From Cerioporus squamosus (taxonomy: Eukaryota > Basidiomycota > Agaricomycetes > Polyporales > Polyporaceae), in the NCBI GenBank assembly GCA_022592435.1, contig JABYQS010000176.1, positions 1-64,000 of the forward strand: 64,000 nucleotides of DNA, read 5' to 3'. The stretch's first letter is position 1. Each line of letters starts with the position of its first letter. Made by a program: the position numbers and the translations under genes. Of this stretch, positions 1 to 12,061 are shown in pieces. Below the pieces are notes generated by a model. It searched no databases and was not told where the DNA came from. It saw nothing but the letters and a program-made list of their open reading frames with translations.

Positions 1-511
1 CAACGACCCCCCGGGACAGTCCCCCCGGGCCCGCTCCTCTCTCCGCGACCTCTCTCTGCTCCCTTCCTCCATCGCGCGGTGTCCTCGCGGTCGCCCACAG
101 CTCCCGCATCAGGCTAGAAGCTCGGACAGACCTCGCTGCCGATCCTCTAGCTGTGGCTATCAAGGCTTCGTCTTCATTCCCGACGATCCCAACCTTGCCG
201 CCACCTCGAAGGGAAGAAGCTCATCTCGGAGGAGACAGTTGCATGCTTCTGTCATTCCGGTGACATCGACAAAGGTGTGTACATTGCTTGCTCCTGCGCT
301 ATCCGGTCGCATAGTATCCGGCCATCCACCCTCCGGGGAGAGAGCTCGGATGTGGGGTACAGTAGGTGGACGCGTAAGATTCCCCGACGGACCCCGCCTT
401 CGCTTTTCTGCTTCTCCCACCTCCATTCACCCGCTGAATTCGCCCTGCCAGTGACCAGCTTCTGCTCCTGGCACCGCTTCCGACTTCTCCTTCTCGGCAA
501 ACAAGATCAAC
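1..511. other. 5' flank of the P450 gene
   Basis: No gene is supported before the P450 start at 512. The first 50 bases are C-rich and resemble 8868-8920, upstream of an unrelated hypothetical gene. The rest is pyrimidine-rich and has the look of a fungal promoter and leader. Confidence 0.4.
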
Positions 512-2723
512 ATGGTCGATCACGACTCCTGGCAGTTCGCGACTGCCTTCGCCGCCCTCCTTGTCGTCGTCTACCTTGTCAGACGGCACTTCGACCCGGT
601 ACGTCCCATATTGCTTCTGTTACCTGCCTGAGTCTCATCAGGTCCGCAGTTACGCTCCATCCCGACGATTGGGCCATCCGCGCCGTTGCTGTCCTATGTA
701 GGCGCCATCCGCTACATCGTGGATCTGGAGGGAATGGTGCGAGAAGGTTACACGAAGGTGCGTTTGCGATTTGTCCTTGACATCGGGCGGCGGGATTCTG
801 TCTCCATCCCAACTACGACCTCGTCCCCTCTACTCGCGCAAGCTATGTCATCGTCTCCACTACCTATCACCTACACTCGTCAGCTTGTACTGAACACAGC
901 CCACAGTACTATGGCACGATCTTCAAAGTCGCCATGCTCGACGGCTGGCTGGTGATATTCACTGGCCCGAAGCTTATCGACGAGCTGCGCAGGAGCCCAG
1001 ACGACGAGCTTTCTGCCGACGAGGGTGTCGCCGAGGTGAGCCGACTCTAAATTGCCCCCTGTGCGCCCACGGAGCGCGAGGGTTTGCTTGAGAGTGCGTT
1101 CCTGATGCGCGCGCCCGGTGCCTATCTTGTGACAGGTCCTGCAACTGCGCCATACGCTCGGTCCTGGCGTTGACGACCAGTTCCATGTCGCAGTCGTGCG
1201 CGATAAGCTGACGCGCAATCTGGCCACACTATACCCCGACGTGTTGGACGAGATTGCGCTCTCGTTCAACGAGTATATACCCGCTACTGACGGTGAGCAC
1301 ACACGGGCCTGACGTTCTGCACTTCGCTGCTGAACCTGCCGTAGACTGGACGGAAGTCTGCATATGGCCCATCGTGCAGAAGGTGATCGCTCGCGCAAGC
1401 AATCGCGTCATCATTGGCCTGCCCCGCTGTGCGTCCGCATCGCGTCTAGCTTGCTCGCCGCGTGCTGATACTGCTGCGTTGCAGGTCGAGATCAAGCATA
1501 CCTAGATGTTGCGGTCAATTTCACGAACGACGTATTCGCGTCTTCGTTTCTGATCAACCTGTTCCCGGAGTTCCTCAAGCCGTGCGTTTGCCCAGTCAGG
1601 TCTCTACGGCGCCTTGCTAACACGAGTGCACCAGGCTTGTAGGCAAGGCGGTGCCGATGGTGTCCAAGAACAAGAATATCCTGATGCCGATGGTTATCCC
1701 GATGCTCCAGGAGCGGCAGCGGATGATGGAGGCGCACGGCGACGACTGGGAAGGCAAGCCGGTACGTCAGAGCTGTCGTGCACAGAGCGCGAGTCTTACC
1801 TTCTTGGCCACAGCGTGATCTGCTGCAATGGCTGCTCGAGGAGGCGCGTGCGAAGGGCACGCCGTTCGAGCACGTCGTCGAGAAGGTCCTCCTCGTCAAC
1901 TTCGGCGCCATCCACACATCCAGCGGGGTAGGTCCCACTCCCAGCCCGCGGGAGGGCGAGCACTCACCCGTGTACCCGCACAGGCATTCACGCACGCGCT
2001 GTACAACATCGCTGCGTATCCGCAGTACATCCAGCCGCTCCGCGAGGAGATCGAGGGCATCGTGGCGCAGGACGGGTGGAGCAAGGCGTCGCTGGGCAAG
2101 ATGCGCAAGCTCGACAGCTTCTTCAAGGAGACGATGCGTCTTGCGGATGGCTCTCTTTGCGAGTCCCGTCGCCGTTCTCCCGGCGGGCCCAGTGCTGACC
2201 TTATGGCAATGCAGTGAACATCTTCCGCAAGGCCGTGAAGGACGTCACGCTGTCTGACGGGACGCGCATACCGAAGGGCACGCTTGTCGCCGCTGCGTCC
2301 GTGACGGCGCACACGGATGACACGCGTTACGCGGAGCCGGAGGTCTTCGATCCCTTCCGGTTCGCGCGTATGCGAGAGAGCGGCGTGGAGGACGCAGTGA
2401 AGCACCAGCTCGTCAACACCTCCGTCGACTTCCTGCCATTCGGGCACGGGAAGCACGCATGGTGAGTCGTCGCTCATCACATCACCCCTCGTCGTGCCCG
2501 AACGTGCTGACGGGCATACCCCTGTGACAGCCCCGGCCGGTTCTTCGCGGCGAACGAGATCAAGACGATGATGGCGCACCTGCTGCTCAACTACGACATG
2601 AAGTTCGCGGAGGAGGGCAAGCGGCCGGCGAACGTCCGCTTTGGGCCTGCGAACCTGCCGTCGACGAGCGCGAAGGTGCTGTTCAGGAAGCGGAGGCGGG
2701 ATCCGGAGACGAACAGAGCGTAG
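512..2723 (+). CDS. cytochrome P450 monooxygenase, ent-kaurene-oxidase-like
   Basis: A membrane-anchored heme monooxygenase, expected at the ER, that would oxidise a lipophilic substrate with electrons from P450 reductase. The start at 512 gives a hydrophobic N-terminal anchor (FAALLVVVYLV) and then a proline-rich hinge (IPTIGPSAP). About ten short introns split the gene. Visible motifs are the I-helix region FGAIHTSSG, the ExxR helix (FKETMR, about 2128-2145), the PERF-like region with FDPFRF, and the heme loop FGHGKHACPGRFFA, whose heme-ligand Cys codon is divided by the intron 2462-2530. The last exon ends at TAG 2721-2723. The intron after ExxR appears to be a GC-AG intron (2159-2214), since no GT donor keeps the frame. 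The overall pattern is that of the large basidiomycete P450 families annotated as ent-kaurene oxidase. Substrate is unknown, and no terpene synthase or other pathway gene lies nearby. Confidence 0.93.
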
Positions 2724-5700
2724 TGCGTCGTGATCGGTGGCGTCGGACTGAACACATTGTATCTGGGTACACTTGAGGGTACTGAATTGTGTGAGGCTCG
2801 ACTGCGCACACTATCCGCGACGGCCGGACGACAGCATGCTCGCGAGACACGTCGATCCGGAGTCGTGTCCGCCTCGCAGGATCACTCGCAAGTCGCCGCT
2901 CTGAGCAAGCGAATACTTCCGTCCAGAGCACGAATCCTGACCTTACAGTGTTTCTTGGGGTAGGTCGAGGAGGTGGGTCGTGCTTTCCTGTGGTGTTCTA
3001 CGCCGTGTGGTAGGTCTTCTGCGCACAATGAGCTACCTCTGTGGGGACTTTAGGATGCGTCGAGGTACGCTCTCTCTCCTCCTGTACTGGTGTCTACGCT
3101 CATCTCGGCCTCGCCGCCTCGGAGACTCCTTTCGAGAGCACATCGGGGCAGAGTGCTCTCCTGGGGAGGGCCGTAGATGCGGACAAGGACAGAGGGACAG
3201 AGGGCAGGGCTGGAGGTGAACACCGTGTACCCCAAAGCAACAGCACGCCAGCTGGCGACCCGGCCTCTTCGGTTGCCAGGTGGCGGCGAATGTTAGCCAC
3301 ATAGGCGGCTCCAGGCACCCAATGTTCTAGTACCATACGAATAAGAACTTGTCTAACGAACTCGTGTTCTAGTATACCTATCGTATTGTAGACCAATGGC
3401 ATTGCATGGCATGGGCATAGACGACAGAACTCGTACTCTAGACAAAATCGAGAACTAGGTTTGTGCTTGCACAGCATGCCAGCGCGAGCGCCCTCGCAAC
3501 TTCTTGACCGCAACGGCCACGATGGACGGGTCTACAGCCGGAACAATCAGCGTACAGACGGCAAGAACACACAGAATCATGTCGCCGCCCGCTCTCCTCA
3601 GCAAGCCTGCAGAATGCGCTTCCAACCGACATCCGACTCGTCCTCCCTGTGTCCCGCAGTACTCCTCGCTCCTCAGCATTTGCACTGGCCACACCCTGGT
3701 TCGGCTCGCATGCGACTCGCCCGCGGCCGCACCTCCCGTCCGCGCTGTATGTCTTGGCAATATGTTCTGGCTCGCAGACAAGGCGCTGCCGGGGGGAACT
3801 CGAAGAGGACATGCGTGCGTTCTTTGAGTCCGGTCCTTTCAGCCGTGATCTGGAACCCGAAGCACGGCAAGCAGCAACAGGACGCATGAACAGCTCACCT
3901 CAATTGCAAGAGTATGGAGGCGAAGGGAGGGCGCAAGTTGCTCGACGACAACAGCAGTTTGTCTCGGCAGCCAGGGGTCTTGAGACACGTCCGAGGAGTC
4001 GCCAGCCAATGGCCGGGAGGATGCTGTCTGAGTGACTAGTACGCGTCAGCTGGTCAGCATACGGCTTCCGGGGCCAGAGGTACGCCTAAGTCGCTGCAAT
4101 GCTTCGAAGCTGACAGACTTCAGCCGATTCAGTATGCAGCACTCACCGATGTTCGTGCATCCGCCACCTCGGTCGTAAGCTTGTGTTTTCCTCTGTAAAC
4201 CTCCTCTGTGTTCCGACTCACGAGTAACTTGTACCTCGCAAGTTGCTAGCAGCAACTGGCACAAGTAGTGGGTAGCATGAGCATGAGGAGCATGCTGGGA
4301 GCGGGTTACCTGAGAGAGCACCCTTGGTAGTCTGGTCAGTGAAAGACCGGATGACGAGCGGACAGAAGCGTAGGGAGGGTGGCTGATGGGAGAACAGGAT
4401 TTCAGAGCAGATCCCCGCACAACGGCACGATGAATCGGTACTGTTCGAACTGTCTCGCATTGTGACCCATGTGGGAAACATGGACCGGAGCGAGAATGCA
4501 ACTCGGGAGCACATTCCAAACCCCTTCTCCCAACGCTAAGCCTAGCGAGTCTCGTCTGGACGAACCTTCTCTCACATCACTACTCCACCCCGGTATGTCG
4601 CTGCCATCCTCGGGTTTGTCAAGTCTCAGTACACACCATCTGAGATAGGCTGTAAACTGACAGCCACTTGTTTCTTCCAGTACGGCCGGGAGACTCAAGC
4701 TTGAGAAGGCAAGTTCAGCGGATTGGAGTATAGCTACCGGCCGAATTCCTGACAGCGTGGCTGCCGAGGCTGCACGGCTCGAAGCCGGGCGAGTAATAGC
4801 GTGACTTCACACAGCCGCATGACCGGGATCCATGGTGATCCGGTGGACATGCCAGGTATGTCTCTGCTGCACAGAAGTGTCCGATTCACTCACCATGCAT
4901 GCTCATAGCTCGACTTGTACTTGCTTTGATCACTCGAGCCTCAGATGGTGTCCTAGAGCTCAGACCGCGCTCTTCTCAAAGCTGCCTATTATGTCTGGCC
5001 TCTGCGAGGCGGAGTCACCATGATAGGTTACCATCCGGGTGATGAAGGCACGTCTGCGCTCAGCCTATTGAAGCCAGCAGACTTGAAACTCGTGCCGTCC
5101 CAGATGTTGTACCGGTTTGAAAGTTGATGTTTCTTGTCTGCAGTCCAAAGATCCCTTCCGACGTCTGTGTGACAGGTATGTGATGGCAGTAAGGCCGCCG
5201 TCCACTCACACTCATTTGCGTAGAGAGACCGTCGCTTGAGCCTGAATACGGTGTGCCGCGACACGGCAACAGATCGACATCCGACTAAGTACCGGCATCA
5301 ACAACCCAAAGAGCAGGTGCTTCCCTACTTTCCCATGCACTGCATAGCGGTCCGAAGGTGAGCCGCTGTAACTGCTTGCATTCAATGCGCTGGACTGAGT
5401 ACTCATCCATTTGCTGCCCTGACCGATCGACTTCAAGTCCATGTTCAAAACCAAAAAGGTTCGGTGTGCTTGTGCTGGTCATGGCTGGGAGTCCTACCAG
5501 ATCCTGCTCTACAACCATCGACCACGGCCTCCGAGTCGAGGAGCTGCTGAGAACCAAGGTACGCGCTGAAGCCCTCCTGCTCGCAGCCGACTCCCGAGTT
5601 ACGTGCAATTCGGGAGACCGCTGTTCACTGACATCGCTTTGGCAGGAAGGACTGAGGCACAGAGCTCCAGAACACTGTATAGACTCTACATACCCGCAAC

Positions 5701-7704
5701 GCAGAGGACATGCCCGGACAGTCTGAACTCACGCGGGACTCTGTTTTCCGCTCGTCCTGCGACATAGCTGCACGCAGGTCCCCGCTAGCGGCTTGCAAGT
5801 CCAACTTTGGACCCGGATCTCTTGGGACAGCAGCACCAGTGGTCAAGAACGCACCTCGCAAGCATGCATGCAGCTGCCGACTTGCAAGCAGGAACAGTGA
5901 CCGACATGGTCGAGACAATTCAGACTCGGATATCCTGCTGCATTCTGCACTGATGCTCCGGCAAGCGATGTCAAGTCATACAGGCTCGGAAGGACATGGT
6001 CGCCGCCCTCGATGTATTCCACACAAACTGGTGGAATATTGGAGCCAAGGCTAAGTGACACCGTTTACGGGCTCTCCGCAAGCCGGCCCATTGTGCAATT
6101 TGCCTTGGACACTCGCGACAGTCGGAGTCATGCTAGTACTGCACGGCAGATTCTCTGCATGCGGTTGTCACGTCGAGACTCTCGAGAGCTGGAACCATAG
6201 GTTATGCATCCCAGGCTTGGGACGTCCATGTATTCAAACGGGACCATCATGGAGAGTTCGTTTGCCATGCCAGCGCACGACTCCGGAGGTCGCAGTTACC
6301 ATCCGTTAACCACTGTACCGGCTCGATCCCAAGCCCTCCTCGGCCGAGCATCCCGCGCGGACACCTGCAGGACCTCGCTTCCATCGCTCTGAAACCGATC
6401 CCAGGCCAGCACTCTCGAGACAGCGCAGGTTGTGCGTACGCGAGGTATGCAAAGCGCTACAATGCGACGTCGTTCGCGCAGCTGCAGTCGGTTCGGTAAG
6501 TCTGCACCCTCGGAAGCTCGCGCGTAACCATCATTGACCGGGACCCTGCACACATCCGTCCCGGATGGGCGATGTCGAGCAAGAGCCCGAACGTGCAACG
6601 AGCGCGAGACCGTCCGCCGTGCCCGCACTCATCGGCGGCGGCGACTCTTTGAGCGGCGAGCTCACTGCTTGCATGTCCGGCAGTCGATGTGCCTTCCATC
6701 GCGATCGCGTGCGCAACCGGCCGAGGTCCGGGTGCCGCGTGTGGACCGACGGGCACCCACTGAGACAGAGTATGGTGAGCGATGGAAGGCCGTCACCCAC
6801 CCACCTCTCCTCTCTGCTCTCATCGTTGGTGCAGCCACTCACCTTGTCACCCGCGACCATTGTTCATCGCTGCCAGCCCACTCACCTTGGCACCTGTCGT
6901 ACGCCGTTGTCTTCCTTCGCACTGCTGGACAAGATGGCCGAGGTACGTCTACGCCGTGCCCGGAGCAGACGGCGAGTACTGACCTCCGTTCGGTCGTTGG
7001 CGCAGCGCCTGGTTGCACGCCCAGCTTAGACCCCGTGAGTGACCGTGTCCAGTCGTATTCGCACTCACTGATGTCCACGTCGCAGTCTTGCGTAGATACG
7101 TCGAGGTCGAGCTGTGTACAGGCAGGCGGGAGAGGGTGGATCTGCGCGGTGGTTGAGGGCGTGCAGGCAAGAGTGGGCGACGGGGAGTCGGGTAGCGTTG
7201 CCGGCGCAAGGTTGCAGGTCAATAGAGACGTCTAGACGCACCTGTGTCCTCGATAGCATACGTTGCTCGTGTGCAGGGACGAGGTCGGGAGGCCGCATGA
7301 CCGGGCTCTATCGGGGGCGCGCGGGCGAGCTTCACTCGCGAGGAACTCGGGGAGGGTAGTTGTCACCGACTGACTTTTCCTCCATCAGACCTGCGCGTGG
7401 CCTGGCTCTCCGTGGTCTTTGGCTGAAGCTGTGATCCAGACCGTGAGCGGCCAGCTCTGCGCACGGCGACCAATGTGTCATCGGAGACTGCAGGTGCGTA
7501 CCATCGTCGACTTCGATGCTGCAAAGTACTGACTTGAGGGTTGTGGCATAGGAAGCCGACGTGAAGTCGAGCGCACTTTGTCGAGTAAGTGAGTTCGCTC
7601 GCCGGCTCGGATGACTGCTACTCACTGACATGCATGGTGCACATGACAGGCGACGGGTGATGCGTATGTATGCGCTGCAGACACGGGCGGGCAGCCGAGG
7701 GAAT
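2724..7704. other. gene-poor stretch with no supported gene
   Basis: About 5 kb with no recognisable protein. ORFs here are short, overlap on both strands and show no family motif. Around 3330-3420 there is AT-richer sequence with repeated ttctagta words resembling the LTR at 7705. Between 6.4 and 7.65 kb many GT...CTGAC/CTCAC...AG pairs bound segments of 30-60 nt, which could be a decayed intron-rich gene, but I could not build a product from it. Confidence 0.4.
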
Positions 7705-8186
7705 TGTTACGCTTTTGAGCGTGACCTTAAACCAAAGAGCCTTAAAGGTCGTTCTGTCCAGCCGCCTGCAATATACTAGTCCAGGTTGCCTACTCTGAGG
7801 CTAACCCTAGTATAAAGCCTATGCTGAACTCTTACTAGTACGGTTCACCTTATCGAAGGGGAACACTAGTAAGATCGGGTGAAAGCGAGTATAACGAGGA
7901 ACGGTTCGTTATTCGCAAAGGAGACTGAAAGCTGGGGGTCGCTCTGAGACGTCGCCCCTTATATACAAGTTGTGAAGCTGCGGAAGAATGTTCTAGTACT
8001 TGTAGAGAAGATTCTGGTAAGTACTACTCGTGTCCGTACTCTTCTGTAGTAGTAACAAAGAGAATGAACTAGAATATACAAGAATATTCTGGAGACTTGC
8101 CTAACTAGTAGTACAATAAGACAAACTGATCGCGTGAGAGTAAAAGTACAAGTCCGTTACTGGTAACTCCTGTGATAGTCGTAACA
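7705..8186. mobile_element. solo LTR (482 bp) with GGAAT target-site duplication
   Basis: The element starts TGTTACG and ends CGTAACA, a perfect 7-bp inverted terminus of the TG...CA retroviral type. It is flanked by GGAAT at 7700-7704 and again at 8187-8191, a 5-bp target-site duplication. It contains TATA-like sequence (cttatatacaag, near 7960) and no coding sequence. This is what remains when the two LTRs of a retrotransposon recombine. The superfamily (Copia or Gypsy) cannot be decided without the internal region. Confidence 0.88.
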
Positions 8187-8191
8187 GGAAT

Positions 8192-8868
8192 GACATCGGG
8201 GACGGGGTACTTCGGACGGAGGAGGAGTGAGAAGAAGTAGACTCACCTGTGCAGCAGCTGGAGGGCACGATGTTCTGAGCCTTGCGACGCGCTCTAGGAT
8301 GGACAGGACGGGCGGCGGATGTGAGTATGTACATGCAGCATATATGCAGGGTGCGGCGGCGCCTCTCGGACGTCTTGCTGCCCTCATGGAAGACATTGGC
8401 AAGAGGACTGGAGAGGGCGACCGGCAAAATGGGCACGGGCAACGCAGGGGGTACTGTGTGCCAAGGGGCGAAGGACGGCGGCTGGAGCTCGCGTCGATGG
8501 AGCACACTTGAGAGAGACGAGGCGCGTGTGCAGAAGCGGGTGAGAGACCGAGCTGCGGTGAGAGCGCAGAGAGAGAGGACCGAGAGCAGCCGGAGAGACG
8601 ACTGCAGGAGAGCGAGAGAGGAGCTCAGCAGAGGGCGCAAGCTGAGAGTGAGACAGCGCCGGCGACGAGAGCGACCGACGGACTCGGATGGGCCGCCATG
8701 ACGTGTCCAGGAACGCGCCCACTCCGCGATTCATCTCATCCACGCGCGCCGCGGGAGCTGGTGCACGGCTTGGCCTCATCGAGACAGGTGCGCCCTCGGG
8801 GAACGGTAGCTCGATCTGATTGCTCTGGACTCCGTTCTCTGTGACCACAAGCATGTGCAATACCGCCA
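8192..8868. other. no supported gene
   Basis: A purine-rich stretch with a good reverse-strand splice donor near 8244, possibly a leftover exon or leader of a gene cut by the LTR insertion. No product could be recognised. Confidence 0.3.
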
Positions 8869-9523
8869 ATGACCCCCCGGGGCTGTCCCCGCTCCTCTCT
8901 GCGTGACGATCTCTGCAGCGAGAGGATCGACTGCTTCATGTTCGTCTCCGTCGCCCTCTCTAGCAAGCGGCCCAATCCGTTCCTGCCCTCGTGGTTGACC
9001 TTCGGGTTCGTGTCTGTGAACTGCGGTGGCGCGGAGCTCGGGCTCGGCGGGTTGTACCAGGACCTCGTCAAACGGTGCACGTTCGAAGAGTTCTGCGCAG
9101 CATACGAGACCTCCACAGTCCCCGCTCTGTTTGAGAGTAAAGGCTTAGGACGGAGAGACCGTCTGTTCTGCGACGTTATGTCGGGCTCGCCTCGCACCTG
9201 GAAGTGCGTGTGGCGCCTGAAGCACTACATCGATCAGCTCGCGTCCTCCAAGCCAGATTCTCCTCCCAAGCCCACGCCGGAGGTGCTGCGCGACTACGGC
9301 TACGGCAATTGCAAGGGCCTCGCGGAGTGGAAGCTGCTGGACGACCTGTATACGAAGCTCTTCGCAGGAGAACAGCTGAGCGGACCCTCTGCAGCTGCAC
9401 GAGGCTTGCCAGAAGAGTGACCTGCTGGAGTTCGCGAAGAAGTACGTGAAGCTCTCTCCGTGGACTGCAAAGTATGCGCGTCTCTTGAAGAACGCGCACC
9501 CTGCTCCCGACGTCAGAGGGTAG
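8869..9523 (+). pseudogene. hypothetical basidiomycete protein, frameshifted near its C-terminus
   Basis: An ORF from ATG 8869 (a later Met near 8938 is an alternative start) encodes a protein with no catalytic motif I can name. It has a Cys/Trp-rich middle and the segment DYGYGNCKGLAEWKLLDDLY, after which the frame changes by one base near 9385-9395. The continuing frame reads LQLHEACQKSDLLEFAKKYV and stops at about 9523. The tail resembles the C-terminal region of a basidiomycete family of hypothetical, often MYND-finger-bearing, proteins, but no zinc finger is visible here. The frameshift may be real decay or a sequence error. A partial second copy lies about 500 bp downstream. Confidence 0.5.
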
Positions 9524-9828
9524 AGGTACGTCATGTGCGATATCTCCGTCGGTGTGTGCCCTCATTTCTGATGTTCGATTTTAGGGTCGAGTAGGGAGGT
9601 TACATTTACAATATGCTCCTACTGTAGGGTGTCGATCATGTCACCGCCCCTCCCTATGAGTGCTATGGCACACATGCGACTCGGAGCATCCGTGATTCAG
9701 CCCAGGTGCGTTAATATCATCGACTTCGTGAGTATTGAACCTCGCCCTTGCGTGAGAACTACCCACTTTACTTTAATGAAGCGCACGCGAACGCGCTGCA
9801 CAAAGCCGTCTCCCTGCCCCGCCCAATT

Positions 9829-10000
9829 GATGCGCCATGGGCGATTACGGCTATCGGAATTGCAGGAAGAGGGAGGAGTGGAAGTTGCTGGACGATCTGT
9901 ACATGCAGGTTTTCGCGAAAGATGGTATGGATCCTGGCACTTCATGCCCCTTGCCTTCCAGGCGAGCTGCTACCGTTCGCGAAGGGTTTCATGAGATATG
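9829..10000 (+). pseudogene. partial duplicate of the 8.9-kb hypothetical gene
   Basis: The segment starting at about 9837 encodes MGDYGYRNCRKREEWKLLDD and then LYMQVFAKDG, clearly related to the DYGYGNC...WKLLDDLY segment of the gene just upstream. The flanking parts of that gene are missing or not recognisable, so this looks like a degenerate tandem copy. Confidence 0.55.
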
Positions 10001-10087
10001 CACCATGGACAGCGATATTGACAGACTGGGCTACAGTGACGGAAGGACGCTGATGAAGTCTGAACCTGTGAAGGCGAGTCGCAACAA

Positions 10088-10182
10088 CTAGCAGACGAGT
10101 GGACAACACGAGTCCTCAGTCAGTAGAGCAAAAGACTGATAGCATAGACACAAGTACCTAGCAGACGAGTGGACAACACGAG
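10088..10182. repeat. 25-bp direct repeat, two copies
   Basis: A 25-bp word beginning ctagcagacg and ending aacacgag occurs at 10088-10112 and 10158-10182, identical in both. It lies beside a second 25-bp repeat whose other copy is beyond the solo LTR. The region reads like an older repetitive element into which the LTR inserted. Confidence 0.75.
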
Positions 10183-10236
10183 CTACAAAGTACTTGTAAG
10201 TAAAGCATAAGTAAGCATAGGTAGGCGAGTACTTAC

Positions 10237-10822
10237 TGTCACGGTCAGTGGACCAGCACCCCTTCTCGTTCCTTTTCGTTTTTCCTGGAACTTCCACTTT
10301 CCCATCTTGATCCCTTTCCTACTTCGTACACATCCCATTTTGGACCCCTTGATCTCATTCTCGCGCCCGTATGCTCTGTTCCTGCGACCGCATGCCTTGT
10401 TCTCGCACTTACCATCCCGTTACCATGTGTTTTCCCACCCTTTTGTCTCCCACTCGTACAGCCTCGCTCCCTTTCCCGCATGAGTCACTTCCACTGGCAC
10501 GTGATTGTTCAGAGTAGACTAGTATATAAGACCCTCCCAGCGCTTACCTGGTCCCCATCTCGACCTCCTGGTCATTGGGACTAGGTGCGCTTTCCCCCAT
10601 GTACTTTCCCCTTGTCTCTGTGCTAATATAACCTGGTCATTGGGACTAGTCTGTCGCAGTGCGCGTGAAGACTAGCTATCGACGACTTCGTGCCTTCGAG
10701 CCGGTCGTTGCTCTGCCCTCGTCGAGCTTCCTCTCTACTCTCCCCTTTTCGGCTCCTCGCCGCTCGCCCCTCAGACCGTCGCCGATCGACGTCTGGTGTC
10801 TACGCGCCTAGTCGCCGCGACA
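10237..10822. mobile_element. solo LTR (586 bp) with CTTAC target-site duplication
   Basis: The element starts TGTCACGG and ends CGCGACA, giving TGTC/GACA inverted ends. The 5 bases before it (10232-10236) and after it (10823-10827) are both CTTAC. Inside are a strong TATA box (agtatataagacc, near 10510) and the word cctggtcattgggactag, present twice (about 10566 and 10630). It differs in sequence from the LTR at 7705, so it comes from a different retrotransposon family. Confidence 0.9.
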
Positions 10823-10827
10823 CTTAC

Positions 10828-11347
10828 TCCTCAGTCAGTAGAGCAAAAGACTAAGGAGACGAAGCCCAAGAGTCCCTCCTTATATACTGTGTCTGGAGTA
10901 ACATGAGTAAGCGACAGAAAGGAGAGCATAATACTGTCTGAGTCAGAACGAGTAGGGATGACTCAGACGATGACGAAGGATGACGAAGATACGACAAATA
11001 CGAGGTCACAAGGGCATGTCTAGTACAGCCCAGAGATATCTAGAAAGAACTAGAAAGGTCCGGAGCGTTGCAGAACGCACTGGAATGGACTGGAAACAAA
11101 GAGAAGCCAGGTAACCACATGGTTTCGTACAACGTACCCTAAAAGGAAAGGAAGAAGCATAGCCTAAGATCTAATCGTAAGAGGCTGTGCCCATAGCACC
11201 TAATGCGCAACTAATGTCCATAGTCCATAGTAAGTTCAACAGTCTATCAGTGTCTACTACTTGAGCTTCGACCATCGGAACGATGTCACCCCCAATGAGC
11301 GCGCACTGCGAGGTACGTCGGCGCTGACATGCTGCGCAACATGGCAG
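10828..11347. other. repeat-rich, no supported gene
   Basis: The segment starts with the second copy of a 25-bp word (10828-10852; first copy 10113-10137, on the other side of the LTR). It is AT-richer than the genes and has a TATA-like cttatatactg near 10880. It is probably the right part of the older repeat that received the LTR. Confidence 0.45.
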
Positions 11348-11686
11348 ATCTACAAGTCACCAGCCCTTGGGTCTGGGGAGTGGACTCTGCAAGGGTGCTT
11401 TGTCGACACCGCAACTTTGCCGGCATTTGGCCAACCCGTCGTGCACCACACCTTCCCGACCAACCGTGACCTGATCGGCGAGTGCGTCGACTACTGTTTG
11501 CACATCGGCTTTTCGTTCTCGGGTATCGAGAACAACAGCGATTGCCAGGGCAGTTTTGGCCTTGCTGGTGGGGCCCAGCTCACGTCGCCGTCCGACTGTG
11601 ATTCGTTGTGCCCAATTCTGGATGGAGGGAACGAGTTTTGTGGCGGGTTCCAGCGTCTCCAGGTTCTCAAATTTGAGCCATTCTAG
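11348..11686 (+). pseudogene. WSC-domain protein, 3' exon only
   Basis: This 339-nt block starts after a good acceptor (ggcag) and encodes one WSC domain: IYKSPALGSGEWTLQGCFVD, then CVDYC, a Gly-Ile-Glu segment where the family has GVE, then C-C pairs and CGGFQRLQVLKFE before TAG 11684-11686. It matches exon 2 of the intact WSC genes at 12.06 and 17.07 kb, but the 5' exon with signal peptide and first WSC domain is missing upstream. That missing half resembles the lone 5' exon on the reverse strand at 14870-15223, and both have phase 0 at the break. WSC domains bind cell-wall polysaccharides. As it stands this locus should not make a normal secreted protein. Confidence 0.75.
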
Positions 11687-12061
11687 TTCTGGTTCTTTGA
11701 TACTTACAGAGTGCCGGCAGACTTGACGAAGGCGTGTATCATGCTTTACGACTATGAAGGAGCTATGTTCTGGAACGCTTGAGACTGTCTCCTTCAAGCC
11801 CTTGGAAGATGAACGTCTAGCGCAAATTCTCGTGACTTGTATCCTTTGGCAGGTGCCTATCAGGCCGCAAAACATACGTCTGGGACCTATGTCGGCGTCC
11901 ATGTGTGTGTATTGTACCTGGGCTCAACGGTACTCGACCTGTCGAGGAGTGCTAGTTGGGACACTGTCCAATACCATATGATATGGTGCCGTGCTACTCG
12001 GCAGATACATAAATACATTCTGTAGAGGCTTCTTGAGTGCTGCCGACGAGCCTCTTCTACC

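Noticed and set aside
277..780. 167-codon forward ORF over the P450 5' end
   Set aside because: Runs through the P450 first exon and intron in the wrong frame.
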